From Thalassospira marina (GTDB lineage Bacteria > Pseudomonadota > Alphaproteobacteria > Rhodospirillales > Thalassospiraceae), in assembly GCF_002844375.1 (NCBI RefSeq), contig NZ_CP024200.1:602001-666000 (forward strand): 64,000 bases of DNA, written 5' to 3'. This document shows, one piece after another, positions 8,052 through 16,696 of the stretch. Under the pieces are notes generated by a model that worked only from the letters and a program-made list of their open reading frames with translations, was not told where the DNA came from and made no database searches. The translations under genes and the position numbers were made by a program. The stretch's first letter is position 1. Each line of letters begins with the position of its first letter.

Positions 8052-9014
8052 TCAGGCTTGCAGGTCGCCTTCGATCATGGCGACACGGCCGCCATCACCA
8101 GAATCCATGTAGATCCCAAATTGATTGCTTTGCCGTTCGCGCACATAACGGCGCAGTGTTGATCGCAATTCGTGGGTGGGGATCTGGTCAAACGGCAGGT
8201 CGTTCACCGGAAACAGTTTCATGTCGCCGGGCAGGGTGCTTTCGCTCCAGTCGCCAGCAAGGCGCGCGCGATAAACAAGGTGGCCCGGGTCATTATCGGC
8301 GACATCAAAAACGGAATATAAAAACGTGTTTTCCGGGATCAGGCTTAGGGCGCTATCCCCGGCCAGTTCCAGTTGCCGATCCGTTCGCAGGCGTTTTGCG
8401 GTTGGCAATACCCAGCCACCCTTGCCGTCAGAACGCATCAAAAGGCGGTCACCAGCTTCGATCAGGTAACCGATCAGCATGCCATTGGGCTCCAGCCAGC
8501 CCGCCGGTAGCGGGTCCTTGACGCTGACATATTTGCCCCGGCAAAAACCAAGCGGTGCCACCGGCGTTGTGCCAAATGCCCGGACCTGACCAATCAGAAT
8601 GGTGTGATCGCCGGCATCGGCCTGGCTAAAAGTCGAACAGTCAAACCAGCTAAGGCAGTCGCTTAATACCGGGGCACCGGTATGCATGGTGCTGTAAGTG
8701 ACGGACTGGAATTTGTCTTCGGCGCGCGATGCAAAGACATTGGAAATATCGGTCTGGTCTTCATGCAGGATATTGACGGCAAACCGCCCGGCACTGGTAA
8801 AAACCGGATGACTGGATGCCGATTTCGAAATGCATACCAGCAAAAGCGGCGGGTCCAGCGACACCGATGTAAATGAATTTGCCGTCATTCCGCGCGGGGA
8901 GCCATCGGCATCCAGCGTGGTTACCACCGTAATGCCGGTAACAAACGTTCCAAACGCGTTTCGCAGCATTTTGCCATCAATCGCGCTATCAGCGCGGGCA
9001 GTTGCGTTTGCCAT
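8052..9014 (-). CDS. Flavin reductase with an extra Nudix-like C-terminal domain
   Basis: The ATG at 9014 is chosen because AGGAGAT sits at proper distance; an upstream in-frame ATG at 9059 lacks one. The 320-residue product has an N-terminal flavin reductase-like (split-barrel, FMN-binding) domain of about 160 residues, with RNAFGTFVTGITVVTT and MTANSFTSVSLDPPLLLVCI. About 150 further residues (from GMLIGYLIEAGDRLLM onward) resemble the strand order of a Nudix fold but lack the catalytic Nudix box (REUxEE). The reductase half should supply FMNH2 to the LLM oxygenase of the same operon. The tail may be a ligand-sensing or docking module; that is inference. Confidence 0.85.
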   Translation of the reverse strand: MANATARADSAIDGKMLRNAFGTFVTGITVVTTLDADGSPRGMTANSFTSVSLDPPLLLVCISKSASSHPVFTSAGRFAVNILHEDQTDISNVFASRAEDKFQSVTYSTMHTGAPVLSDCLSWFDCSTFSQADAGDHTILIGQVRAFGTTPVAPLGFCRGKYVSVKDPLPAGWLEPNGMLIGYLIEAGDRLLMRSDGKGGWVLPTAKRLRTDRQLELAGDSALSLIPENTFLYSVFDVADNDPGHLVYRARLAGDWSESTLPGDMKLFPVNDLPFDQIPTHELRSTLRRYVRERQSNQFGIYMDSGDGGRVAMIEGDLQA

Positions 9015-9174
9015 GCCTTGGATCTCCTCTCTCCATGATGGGATTGAGGCTATCTGCACGGCGGCACACCATCTTCCTTATAATCACAGGATGATAGCGA
9101 CTATTTTTTATTTGTTTCGATGTAAAACTGCATTCACCGGCCGGGCCAACAGCAAAGACCATATATCAACACAC

Positions 9175-9209
9175 GAAAAACCCCGCTGGCGTGCAAGGCA
9201 TCAGCAGGG
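9175..9209 (-). terminator. Terminator after the PucR-type regulator gene
   Basis: On the minus strand, an 8-bp stem with one wobble pair (CCCTGCTG with CAGCGGGG) closes a 12-13-nt loop and is followed by five U. It sits between the regulator gene and the catabolic operon, so the operon likely has its own promoter in 9015-9174. Confidence 0.6.
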
Positions 9210-9257
9210 CAGTGAAATGAATGTGGAAAGACCGAAAAGAAAGGTACGACCGCAATA

Positions 9258-11069
9258 CTAGTTTCGCGAATTATGCATCACATCATACAGGCGAATGGCA
9301 AGTTCAATAGCAAAGCGGCTATTGGCTGTTTCAAGGTCGATGCCAAACAGTTCCTGCATCCGCGTCAGGCGATAGCGCAAGGTGGTAACATGCAGGCCCA
9401 TGGTATCGGCACAGGCCTGGTTGCGGCAGCCTTCCCGCAAAAACATCGACAGGGTTTCAAGATAGGGCGTGCCATTTTCGCGGTCATGCCGGGCGATTTC
9501 ACCAATGCTTTCATGCACGAAACTTTTGACATCCTGGGCATCGGATGCCGCGACCAGCATGGGCAGCGGTCCAAACCCGTCGCTGGAAATGGCGCCGGTC
9601 GAGCCAAACGACCGCGCAATACGGATCATACGGCCGCAACGTTCCCAGATTGCCGGATAATCCCCCAGCGACGAACAGGTTTCACTGGCCAGAACCAGTG
9701 GGGCCTCGTCAAAATGATGGGCCAGGTCATCGGCTATGCGTTTGGTCAGCTTTGCCAGTTTTTCACGGCCCAAACCGGCCTGTTCCGGAATCAAGCAAAC
9801 AAAACCACCCTCAATTGCCACCATGCCCGCATTGATCGATTGTTGCTGGGTGATGCGCGAAACAACACGTTCCACATCGACTGTATCACCATCGTAGCTG
9901 GCTTCGTTTTTGGGAAAGTCGATTACAACAAGCTGTTGCGCATTTTTAAAATCCAACCCCAGCCGTTGCGCCCGCTGATAGACATCATCGGCCTTTTTCC
10001 AGCGCGCTTCGACCACATCAAAAAACAGTTCCGCACGGGTGCGTGTTTCGGACCGAAACCGGATCACGCTGCGCATCATTTGTACGCTAAGCGCGAAACA
10101 CCCGCTTTCAAGCAGCAGCTTTTCAAGGTCGGTAAAAGCAGGCTGATCGCTGAAAATAACCAGCGCGCCGACAGTTTGCTGATCAACAATCAGGGCGGCG
10201 ACCTGTACAGGCAGGGTCAGATGGTGCCGGTCATCACGCAGAAACAGGCTGGTTTTTTCATCATCGGCGTGTTCGGTCTGTTCACGGCTGAATTTCAAAA
10301 GCTGTGGTGCCAATGTTGATGAGGCCGCCTTTTGCCAGGCATCATCATCATATTCCGTCCGGGCAGGCGATTTACCCGCAATCACCTGATTGGTGGTGAA
10401 ATCAACCACCACCAATGGCGCAGGCACCATATCGGCCAGCATTTTTGATAATGAATAAACCGACCCGTCGCTTAGCACATGGCGCAAAAGCGTGCTGTGC
10501 GCACCCAATACCTGTTGCAAACTTTCGGCAGACTGGCGGGCCGCATGGAAACGGTGTTCACGTTCAACTGCGATTGTCCCCAAATGCGTGATCATGCCTA
10601 AAAAAGCCAGGTCAAGCTCGCTAACCTCGGTTACCTGACGGGCAATTACGCTTAAAACCATCGGGCGGCCTTCAAAATCCTCGCAATTCATCGGCATGAC
10701 AAGGACAGTGCGATAATCGCGCTCGAATGCTTCTTTGCGATAACCGGGAAATTCTTCTGACTCGCGGGCATCACGAATATAGACCGGCTCGTTGCGCTGC
10801 AGGGCAATCAATGACGGGCTCATTGCCAGTTCCCATTTATTGGGAAGCGGGCGTTGCAGCAATGTCGGATCATAGCGCGCCAAAACATGGGCATAACCAT
10901 GTGCAGCATCAATCGCCATGATCGAACCCAGCGCCCAATGCGCATGGCGGCACGCCCCGGCAATAAGCTGATGCAGGATCGTTTCAAGGTCGCCGCCACT
11001 ATTGATCTGGCTGGCGACGTCGCGAAGCGACAATATCCGTGATGTCTGATCCAAAATTAAACCTGCCAT
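9258..11069 (-). CDS. PucR/CdaR-type transcriptional regulator with GAF domain
   Basis: 603 residues. The N-terminal 180 residues look like a GAF sensor domain (SLRDVASQINSGGDLETILHQLIAGACRHAHW onward). The middle is a GGDEF-like/PucR central region. The C-terminal 70 residues form the HTH_30 DNA-binding helix-turn-helix typical of PucR (FLREGCRNQACADTMGLHVTTLRYRLTRMQ). It lies just upstream of, and in line with, the oxygenase operon and is most simply its regulator, sensing the growth substrate or an intermediate. No good ribosome-binding site was found at the ATG, so the start is uncertain. Confidence 0.88.
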   Translation of the reverse strand: MAGLILDQTSRILSLRDVASQINSGGDLETILHQLIAGACRHAHWALGSIMAIDAAHGYAHVLARYDPTLLQRPLPNKWELAMSPSLIALQRNEPVYIRDARESEEFPGYRKEAFERDYRTVLVMPMNCEDFEGRPMVLSVIARQVTEVSELDLAFLGMITHLGTIAVEREHRFHAARQSAESLQQVLGAHSTLLRHVLSDGSVYSLSKMLADMVPAPLVVVDFTTNQVIAGKSPARTEYDDDAWQKAASSTLAPQLLKFSREQTEHADDEKTSLFLRDDRHHLTLPVQVAALIVDQQTVGALVIFSDQPAFTDLEKLLLESGCFALSVQMMRSVIRFRSETRTRAELFFDVVEARWKKADDVYQRAQRLGLDFKNAQQLVVIDFPKNEASYDGDTVDVERVVSRITQQQSINAGMVAIEGGFVCLIPEQAGLGREKLAKLTKRIADDLAHHFDEAPLVLASETCSSLGDYPAIWERCGRMIRIARSFGSTGAISSDGFGPLPMLVAASDAQDVKSFVHESIGEIARHDRENGTPYLETLSMFLREGCRNQACADTMGLHVTTLRYRLTRMQELFGIDLETANSRFAIELAIRLYDVMHNSRN

Positions 11070-11223
11070 TACGAACCGATTGGTTAATCATGTGCATCGA
11101 ATGCGTGGCGGTCTACATTTTTTATAAGGAAAAATTCACGTCGACTTCCTTGATTCAAAGGAAGAAAAATTATCAACCAATTTTACGATAGCCGAAATTT
11201 CAACCAATCAGGGTTTAGGCACC

Positions 11224-11799
11224 ATGTCGCTGGGCATTCGTAAAATTTGTACATTTCTGGAAGAAACCCATCTTGAAGGCGGGCGGGAAGTCCCACGCCC
11301 GACCAATATTGTGGTGGTGGCGGCCATCATTAAAAATCCGTGGGCGGGCAGGGGATTTGTTGAAAATCTGCGCCCGGAAATCCTCGATATCGCCATGGAT
11401 CTCAGCCATCAGATGACCAACCGCCTGCTGGTACAAATGCCTGGTGAAAAAATCGAGGCCTGCGGAAAATCCGCTGCCGTTGGCATAAATGGCGAGATCG
11501 AACATGCATCGGCCATGATCCACACCCTGCGATTTGGCAACCCGTTTCGCGAAGCCATTGGCGGCACCAATTATCTGGAATTTACCAATACCCGCAATGC
11601 GCCCGGTGCCCTTATGGCATTGCCGATGATGCATAAAAGCGAAACTGGCAAACGCTCCCATTTCCTGACCGCAAATTTCCAGATCGCGGATGCCCCTGGC
11701 CCCGATGAAATCATGGTGGCCATAGGTGCGGCCGATAATGGCCGGCCACATGCCCGCATTGCGGACCGTTTCCAGGATCTGGCTGAACTCGAAGCCTGA
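11224..11799 (+). CDS. Amino acid synthesis (AA_synth, DUF1185) family protein
   Basis: 191 residues matching the AA_synth family throughout: IRKICTFLEETHLEGG, VVAAIIKNPWAG, the GKSAAVGINGEIEHASAMIHT core and the C-terminal GPDEIMVAIGAADNGRPHARI. The family is related to enzymes of the Bacillus amino-acid-synthesis/TIM-barrel-adjacent group and is frequently found in catabolic loci, but its biochemical reaction is not established. It is divergent from the PucR-type regulator across a 150-bp shared promoter region and 100 bp upstream of the Lrp-type regulator, so it may belong to either regulon. Confidence 0.8.
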   Translation: MSLGIRKICTFLEETHLEGGREVPRPTNIVVVAAIIKNPWAGRGFVENLRPEILDIAMDLSHQMTNRLLVQMPGEKIEACGKSAAVGINGEIEHASAMIHTLRFGNPFREAIGGTNYLEFTNTRNAPGALMALPMMHKSETGKRSHFLTANFQIADAPGPDEIMVAIGAADNGRPHARIADRFQDLAELEA

Positions 11800-11900
11800 T
11801 CTAACCGCATTTTGCAGGCCGGTATACACCGTCAGGTGCGACGTATTACCGGCCTGTTGACCATCGGGCGACCTAAAGCCCGCGCACAGGGCAGCAACCT

Positions 11901-12383
11901 ATGATCCGTCTTGACGATCTTGATCTGAAAATTTTGTCCGTTCTGCAGCGCGAAGGGCGCATAACCAAGGTCAAGCTGGCCGAGGCCGTAAATCTTTCAC
12001 CCAGTCCGTGCTGGGAACGCCTTAAAAGGCTCGAGGATCATGGCGTTATTTCCGGCTACCACGCCCATATCAACCCGGCCTTTTTCGCCCGGCAAACCAT
12101 TGTTCTCACCGAAATCAAACTTCGGCAGCATCGACACTGCGATTTTCGCCAGTTTGAAGATTACATCTGCCAAATACCGGAAATCGTTGAATGCTTTGCC
12201 CTTGGCGGCGGGCTGGATTACCTGTTCAAGGTGCTGTGCGCGGATGTTGATGGCTATCAACGCCTGATAGATCGGCTGTTATGTGCCGAAATCGGCATTG
12301 ATCAGTATTTCACCTATATCGTGACCAAAAAAATCAAAACCAGCCCGTTTATACCGCTTCAGGATGCCGGCCTGTCGCGGTAG
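11901..12383 (+). CDS. Lrp/AsnC-family transcriptional regulator
   Basis: 160 residues. The N-terminal winged HTH (residues 1-60) reads LDDLDLKILSVLQREGRITKVKLAEAVNLSPSPCWERLKRLE, the hallmark of Lrp/AsnC. The RAM ligand-binding domain follows. The position next to the AA_synth gene and convergent with the sugar isomerase suggests local control of amino-acid-related genes. The ligand is unknown. Confidence 0.93.
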   Translation: MIRLDDLDLKILSVLQREGRITKVKLAEAVNLSPSPCWERLKRLEDHGVISGYHAHINPAFFARQTIVLTEIKLRQHRHCDFRQFEDYICQIPEIVECFALGGGLDYLFKVLCADVDGYQRLIDRLLCAEIGIDQYFTYIVTKKIKTSPFIPLQDAGLSR

Positions 12384-13265
12384 TCAGCGAATATGTTCAA
12401 CCATTAAATCATACAGGTCCCGCGCGATGACAAGGCTGTCCTGCTGGTGCTGGCGCAGACAAAAAAGCTCGGCACTCCACCAGCCCTGATAACCGGTTGC
12501 TTTGACTGCATCGGTCCAGTGTTTAAGGTTGATCGCACCCTTGCCAATTGGCACATCGCGCAAAACAGGCTCGATCGGAATGCCCCCCGGATAGGGGTTT
12601 GAATCACAAAAATGCACCCCGTAAATCAATGATTTATCAATCTTGGCAACCATATCGGGTGTGTCACCCGAAACATGGCAATGCCAGTAATCAATCACGA
12701 TACGCACATTATCACGCGCAGCACGGTCAATAATTTCCAACTGGTCGGCAAGGCAATTAACCGGTGACCAGCCCAGTGCCTCAAGATACAACACCAACCC
12801 ATAGGGAGCAGCAAGGTCTGCCAGTTTTTGCAAATTGGCGGCACAAAGGGCGATCTGGTCTTTGTGATCCAGCCGTAGAAACGCATGATCGCGTCGCAGG
12901 GCTGGCTGATTTTGGCAATCAATAACCTGTTGCACATCAAGCGGGCCGGTTAACACCTGCACGCCCTTGGCACCGGCCATTGCCGCCATTTTAAAAAGCT
13001 TTTCCGCATCCGCAAACAGGCTGGCTGCCGTTGCATCACTGCGTTCAATATCGGCTAGATAGCCAAGGCCGGGGCAATCAAGGCCATCCAGGTAAGATCG
13101 CAAGTCATCCTGTGTCAGGCCAGCGGCCAAAAATGCATCCAGTTTCGTTGCCGAAAGTTCCAGCCCGTCAAATCCGACCTGGCGTGCAATGACAGTATCC
13201 ATAACAAAGGTCGCATGTCGGGCGACGGTTGGATGAAGGATCAGTTTCTGCACGTTTGCGGACAT
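12384..13265 (-). CDS. Sugar phosphate isomerase/epimerase-like TIM-barrel protein
   Basis: The start is placed at 13265 (MSANVQKLI) because AAAGGGA precedes it; 29 more in-frame upstream codons have no ribosome-binding site. The 293-residue product matches the AP_endonuc_2/xylose isomerase-like TIM barrel. It has the metal-binding pattern GLVLYLEALGW (Glu), NVRIVIDYWHCHVSGD (Asp/His) and VHFCDSNPYPG. Known members are tagatose/psicose epimerases, inosose dehydratases and hydroxypyruvate isomerases; the substrate here is open. It is divergent from a GMC oxidoreductase whose promoter carries the TGCGTCA motif shared with other sugar genes in the window. Confidence 0.85.
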   Translation of the reverse strand: MSANVQKLILHPTVARHATFVMDTVIARQVGFDGLELSATKLDAFLAAGLTQDDLRSYLDGLDCPGLGYLADIERSDATAASLFADAEKLFKMAAMAGAKGVQVLTGPLDVQQVIDCQNQPALRRDHAFLRLDHKDQIALCAANLQKLADLAAPYGLVLYLEALGWSPVNCLADQLEIIDRAARDNVRIVIDYWHCHVSGDTPDMVAKIDKSLIYGVHFCDSNPYPGGIPIEPVLRDVPIGKGAINLKHWTDAVKATGYQGWWSAELFCLRQHQQDSLVIARDLYDLMVEHIR

Positions 13266-13372
13266 GGTCGAAATTCCCTTTGATGCACATGGCCAGCACC
13301 CGCCAGCCGTTAAACCTGCAGCGATTTTTCGGCGAAACCGGCCAACAGGCAATTGCGCAACCGGTTTTTATA

Positions 13373-13389
13373 AAGCGCAAACTGACGCA
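13373..13389 (-). promoter_or_regulatory. TGCGTCA tandem operator (site C)
   Basis: Read on the minus strand: TGCGTCAGTTTGCGCTT, two TGCG half-motifs exactly 10 bp apart. It lies upstream of the isomerase gene. It matches site B (13487-13503) and the site upstream of the ThDP enzyme (19812-19828). Confidence 0.5.
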
Positions 13390-13466
13390 ACCGTGCAAAA
13401 TTCCTGTTTCACAGCCCCATCCCGACGGCGCATCGTGGCTTTAAATGCGCGAACAATGTTGGTGGA

Positions 13467-13478
13467 GACAAAATTGTC
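13467..13478. promoter_or_regulatory. Perfect palindrome in the isomerase/GMC intergenic region
   Basis: GACAAAATTGTC is a 12-bp perfect palindrome 9 bp from tandem site B. It may be a second operator, or part of the same regulatory region between the two divergent genes. The 358-bp gap (13266-13623) holds no gene that I can support. Confidence 0.35.
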
Positions 13479-13486
13479 GCAAGCCG

Positions 13487-13503
13487 TGCGTCAAATTGCG
13501 CCA
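13487..13503 (+). promoter_or_regulatory. TGCGTCA tandem operator (site B)
   Basis: TGCGTCAAATTGCGCCA, two half-motifs 10 bp apart, about 120 bp upstream of the GMC oxidoreductase start. It is nearly identical to the 17-bp site at 19812-19828. Confidence 0.55.
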
Positions 13504-13623
13504 ATGGATGTTGCCCTGCGAAATTGAATGCATTCAGATCCCTGATAATTTCACCCGATACCTGCGGCGAGATAGGTGCGCCTAATTGCGTGTTGCAGGC
13601 CGGTACAAATAGGGGAACGGCGA

Positions 13624-15222
13624 ATGAAAATGGCGGATTATATTATTGTTGGTGGCGGCTCGACAGGCTGTGTGATTGCTTCGCGCCTCTCGGAAAACCC
13701 GGATTGCACCGTTACCCTGCTTGAAGAAGGCCCGCGCGATTATAACCCCTATATCCATATTCCCGGTGCCTATTACAAAACCGCGCAAGGCCGCCTGTTA
13801 AAACGCTATAACTGGCAACCAACCGCCGATCAGGCCCGCGATGATGACCCGACAATGGTGCAGGCCAGTGTGCTGGGGGGTGGCAGTTCGGTAAATGCCA
13901 TGATTTATATTCGCGGCAACCCGGCCGATTATGACGGTTGGGCGCAGGCCGGAGCGGAAGGCTGGGGCTATGATGATGTTTTGCCCTATTTCAAAAAGGC
14001 CGAAAACAACAACCGCTTTTGCAACGATGCCCACGGCACCGAAGGGCCGCTTGGCGTTTCCGATATCGATCATATCCACCCCTTAACCCGCGCCTGGCTT
14101 TTGGCGTGCCAGCAAAATGGCATGCCCTTTAACCCTGATTTTAATTCAGGCAATCCGGCGGGGTGTGGGCTTTATCAGATCACCGCGCGCAATGGGCGGC
14201 GCAGCAGTGCGGCAACCGCCTATCTGAAACCGGCACGCAACCGTAAAAACCTGACGGTTCAAACAGGCGCGCGCATTTGCAAAATCATTTGTGAAAATGG
14301 CCGTGCCACAGGTGTTGAATATGTCATGAACGGCAAAACCCGCATCATGCGCGCCCGTCACGAAGTGATCATTTCCGCCGGTGCCATTGCCAGCCCCAAA
14401 TTGTTGATGACATCGGGGTTTGGTGCGGCGCGTACCCTTGAAAAACACGGCATCAAGGTTGTGGCCGATATCCCCGGTGTCGGGCAGAACCTGCAGGATC
14501 ATATTGAAATGTCGCTGATCTATCAGCTGAATGGGCCACATAGTTACGACAAGTACAAAAAGCTGCACTGGAAGGCCTTGGCAGGTTTGAATTACCTGTT
14601 GTTCAAAGGCGGTCCTGCATCCTCGAACCTGATAGAAGGGGGTGGCTTCTGGTGGGCAAACCGGGCCGAAGCCATGCCCGACATGCAATATTTCATGGTT
14701 GTTGGCGCCGGAATTGAAGAAGGTGTCGACGCCGTGCCGGGCGGCAATGGCTGCACCATTAATCTGGGCCAGATCCGCCCGCGATCGCGCGGCGAGGTGA
14801 CATTGCAATCGGCCGACCCGCAAACACCACCACGCATTGCACCCAATTATTTTGCCGATCCGTATGATCTGGAAACGCTAACGGATGGGGGCCTGTTTGC
14901 CATTGAAATTATGGAACAACCTGCCATTCGCAAATATCTACAACAGCGCCATGTGCCAGACATGAAAATTCGCACGCGGGCTGATTTCAGAACATTTTGC
15001 CAAAACACGGCCCATGCCGCCCTGCACCCCGCCGGAACCTGCAAAATGGGGCAAGACGACATGGCCGTTGTCACACCTGACCTTAAAGTTCGCGGGATTG
15101 AAGGGCTACGGGTCGCCGATGCCTCCATCATGCCCAACCTGATTTCGGGGAACCCAAATGCAGTTTGCATCATGATCGGCGAAAAGGTTTCTGATCTGAT
15201 TTTGGGTGAGAAAGCTATCTAG
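13624..15222 (+). CDS. GMC family oxidoreductase (choline dehydrogenase-like)
   Basis: FAD-dependent alcohol oxidase/dehydrogenase of 532 residues from the ATG at 13624, preceded by AGGGGAAC. The ADP-binding GGGSTG is at the N-terminus (DYIIVGGGSTGCVIASRL). GMC signature 1 (LGGGSSVNAMIYIRGNPADYDGW) and signature 2 (GAIASPKLLMTSG) are present. The C-terminal active-site His is in AALHPAGTCKMG and the second His/Asn site is in NLISGNPNA. It oxidises an unknown alcohol or polyol. It shares regulation, by motif, with the divergent isomerase. Confidence 0.92.
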   Translation: MKMADYIIVGGGSTGCVIASRLSENPDCTVTLLEEGPRDYNPYIHIPGAYYKTAQGRLLKRYNWQPTADQARDDDPTMVQASVLGGGSSVNAMIYIRGNPADYDGWAQAGAEGWGYDDVLPYFKKAENNNRFCNDAHGTEGPLGVSDIDHIHPLTRAWLLACQQNGMPFNPDFNSGNPAGCGLYQITARNGRRSSAATAYLKPARNRKNLTVQTGARICKIICENGRATGVEYVMNGKTRIMRARHEVIISAGAIASPKLLMTSGFGAARTLEKHGIKVVADIPGVGQNLQDHIEMSLIYQLNGPHSYDKYKKLHWKALAGLNYLLFKGGPASSNLIEGGGFWWANRAEAMPDMQYFMVVGAGIEEGVDAVPGGNGCTINLGQIRPRSRGEVTLQSADPQTPPRIAPNYFADPYDLETLTDGGLFAIEIMEQPAIRKYLQQRHVPDMKIRTRADFRTFCQNTAHAALHPAGTCKMGQDDMAVVTPDLKVRGIEGLRVADASIMPNLISGNPNAVCIMIGEKVSDLILGEKAI

Positions 15223-15229
15223 TGTAAAA

Positions 15230-15271
15230 GGCACTGCGTCACCGGATGCTATCGCATGTTGGCGCAGTGCC
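15230..15271. terminator. Bidirectional hairpin between convergent genes
   Basis: A perfect 9-bp stem (GGCACTGCG at 15230-15238, CGCAGTGCC at 15263-15271) lies between the convergent GMC and VOC genes. The loop is 24 nt and an AAAA tract lies on its left. Probably terminates transcription from both sides. Confidence 0.5.
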
Positions 15272-15278
15272 CTGAAAT

Positions 15279-15662
15279 TCAGACCAGTATTTCAACCAGG
15301 ATATTTCCCGGTGCAATAAATACCGCCTCGTAATAGCCATCCCCCGTATGGCGTGGTCCTTTAACGTCAAATCCGGCGCGGGCAAGCTCGACTGCCTTGT
15401 CGTTAACAGCCAGTTCACTGCCCAGCGAAATGGCGATATGCGACCAGTCTTCAAATTCAAATTCCTGAATCTGATGCACCCACGGCCCGGTCATCAGCTC
15501 GATCCGGGTGTCTTTTTCCAGGCTGACGAAAATGGATTGATAACCGGGGCGGTTCTGGCTGCTATAAACCGGTGATAGTTGCGCCCCGAAATAATGCTGC
15601 CAAAATTCGGCCGATGCTGACAGGTCCCGCGTCCATAACGCAACATGTTCGATATGGGCCAT
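15279..15662 (-). CDS. VOC (glyoxalase/dioxygenase) family protein
   Basis: About 127 residues forming the paired beta-alpha-beta-beta-beta units of the vicinal-oxygen-chelate fold: HIEHVALWTRDLSASAEFWQHYFGA at the start and FDVKGPRHTGDGYYEAVFIAPGNILVEILV at the end. His at position 4 and the C-terminal Glu are likely metal ligands. The ATG at 15662 lies 2 bp after the GH3 stop. It ends the four-gene minus-strand operon. The exact reaction (isomerase, lyase or dioxygenase) is unknown. Confidence 0.82.
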   Translation of the reverse strand: MAHIEHVALWTRDLSASAEFWQHYFGAQLSPVYSSQNRPGYQSIFVSLEKDTRIELMTGPWVHQIQEFEFEDWSHIAISLGSELAVNDKAVELARAGFDVKGPRHTGDGYYEAVFIAPGNILVEILV

Positions 15663-15664
15663 GA

Positions 15665-16684
15665 TCAAACGACCGTTTGCGCAGTTACCTGACCGGCCAG
15701 CTTGCGCACACGGTTTGCGGCATCGGCCAATCGCTGGGCTGGCAGGTCGCCATTTTCAACGGCCTGACAGATACGGGTATTTAACGCGCGCAAATCATTG
15801 GCGGCTGATAACAGCAGTAAATCAGACCCGGCCTTTAAGGCCTCAATCGCCGCACCGGGTACATCAAACCGGTCGCGCAGGGTGGCGGGTGCATCAAGAT
15901 CGTCACTCACGACAAGCCCGGCAAAATCCAGTTTTTTCAACGCCGAAATTGTTGGTTCGGATAATGAAGATGGCATATCCGCATCCATCGCCGGAACAAG
16001 GGCAGGGCCGGTCATGATCGCGCGCGGGCCAGCGGCAATAACCCCGGCAAAAACCGATATTGCCCGGTCAATGTCATCCTTGCTGGCGATCACGGTAGCA
16101 ATATCCGTTGCCGGGTCACCATCCATATCGGGGTGGCCGGGGAAATGCTTTGCCACGGTGATAATTCCTGCCGCCTCAACCCCCTTGATAAAGGCGCTGA
16201 CGATACGGATGGTATTTGCTGGGTCATCGGCCAGCGTGCGGCCCTGAAGCCATGGATTATTGCCGGTTATCACATCAACGACAGGTGATAAAAACATCGT
16301 CACACCCAACGCACGGGCGGCCTTTGCCATTGCAAATGCGGATGCGTAAATTTCTTCATCGGGCATGGTCAAAAGTGCGTCACGTCCCGGTATTTGCGGT
16401 ACCATACCATGCAGGCGCAAAATCCCGGCGGGTTCCTGATCAAGGGCAATAATCGCACCACCTGCCTTTTGATGGATCAGCGCGGCATAGGCCGCAAAAT
16501 CGACCGCCGTTTCGGACTGACACCGCGTTTCCGACATTTTGCGGCCAACATATTCAGCGCGATTTTCCCCCAAAAGCAGGGTTTTACCCCCTTCGGCAAA
16601 ATATTGTTCCAGGGCAGGTGTCAGTTCCAGATTATCGATTGCGGGCAATAAAACGGCATTGGCATCCAGGACAAGCTGGCTCAT
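15665..16684 (-). CDS. Glycoside hydrolase family 3 (NagZ-like), divergent
   Basis: 339 residues, the size of single-domain NagZ beta-N-acetylhexosaminidases. The family motif KHFPGH is at residues 179-184 and the nucleophile region SDDL at 260-263. However, the NagZ loop that normally follows (GDTxxDSH, carrying the His/Asp acid-base pair) is here PDMDGDPATD and lacks the His, so catalysis or substrate may differ from peptidoglycan recycling. No signal peptide. The stop lies 2 bp before the VOC gene and the start 12 bp after the aspartase-like gene. A role in catabolism of an amino-sugar conjugate would fit the neighbours, but this is inference. Confidence 0.82.
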   Translation of the reverse strand: MSQLVLDANAVLLPAIDNLELTPALEQYFAEGGKTLLLGENRAEYVGRKMSETRCQSETAVDFAAYAALIHQKAGGAIIALDQEPAGILRLHGMVPQIPGRDALLTMPDEEIYASAFAMAKAARALGVTMFLSPVVDVITGNNPWLQGRTLADDPANTIRIVSAFIKGVEAAGIITVAKHFPGHPDMDGDPATDIATVIASKDDIDRAISVFAGVIAAGPRAIMTGPALVPAMDADMPSSLSEPTISALKKLDFAGLVVSDDLDAPATLRDRFDVPGAAIEALKAGSDLLLLSAANDLRALNTRICQAVENGDLPAQRLADAANRVRKLAGQVTAQTVV

Positions 16685-16696
16685 GGGGTCCTCGTT

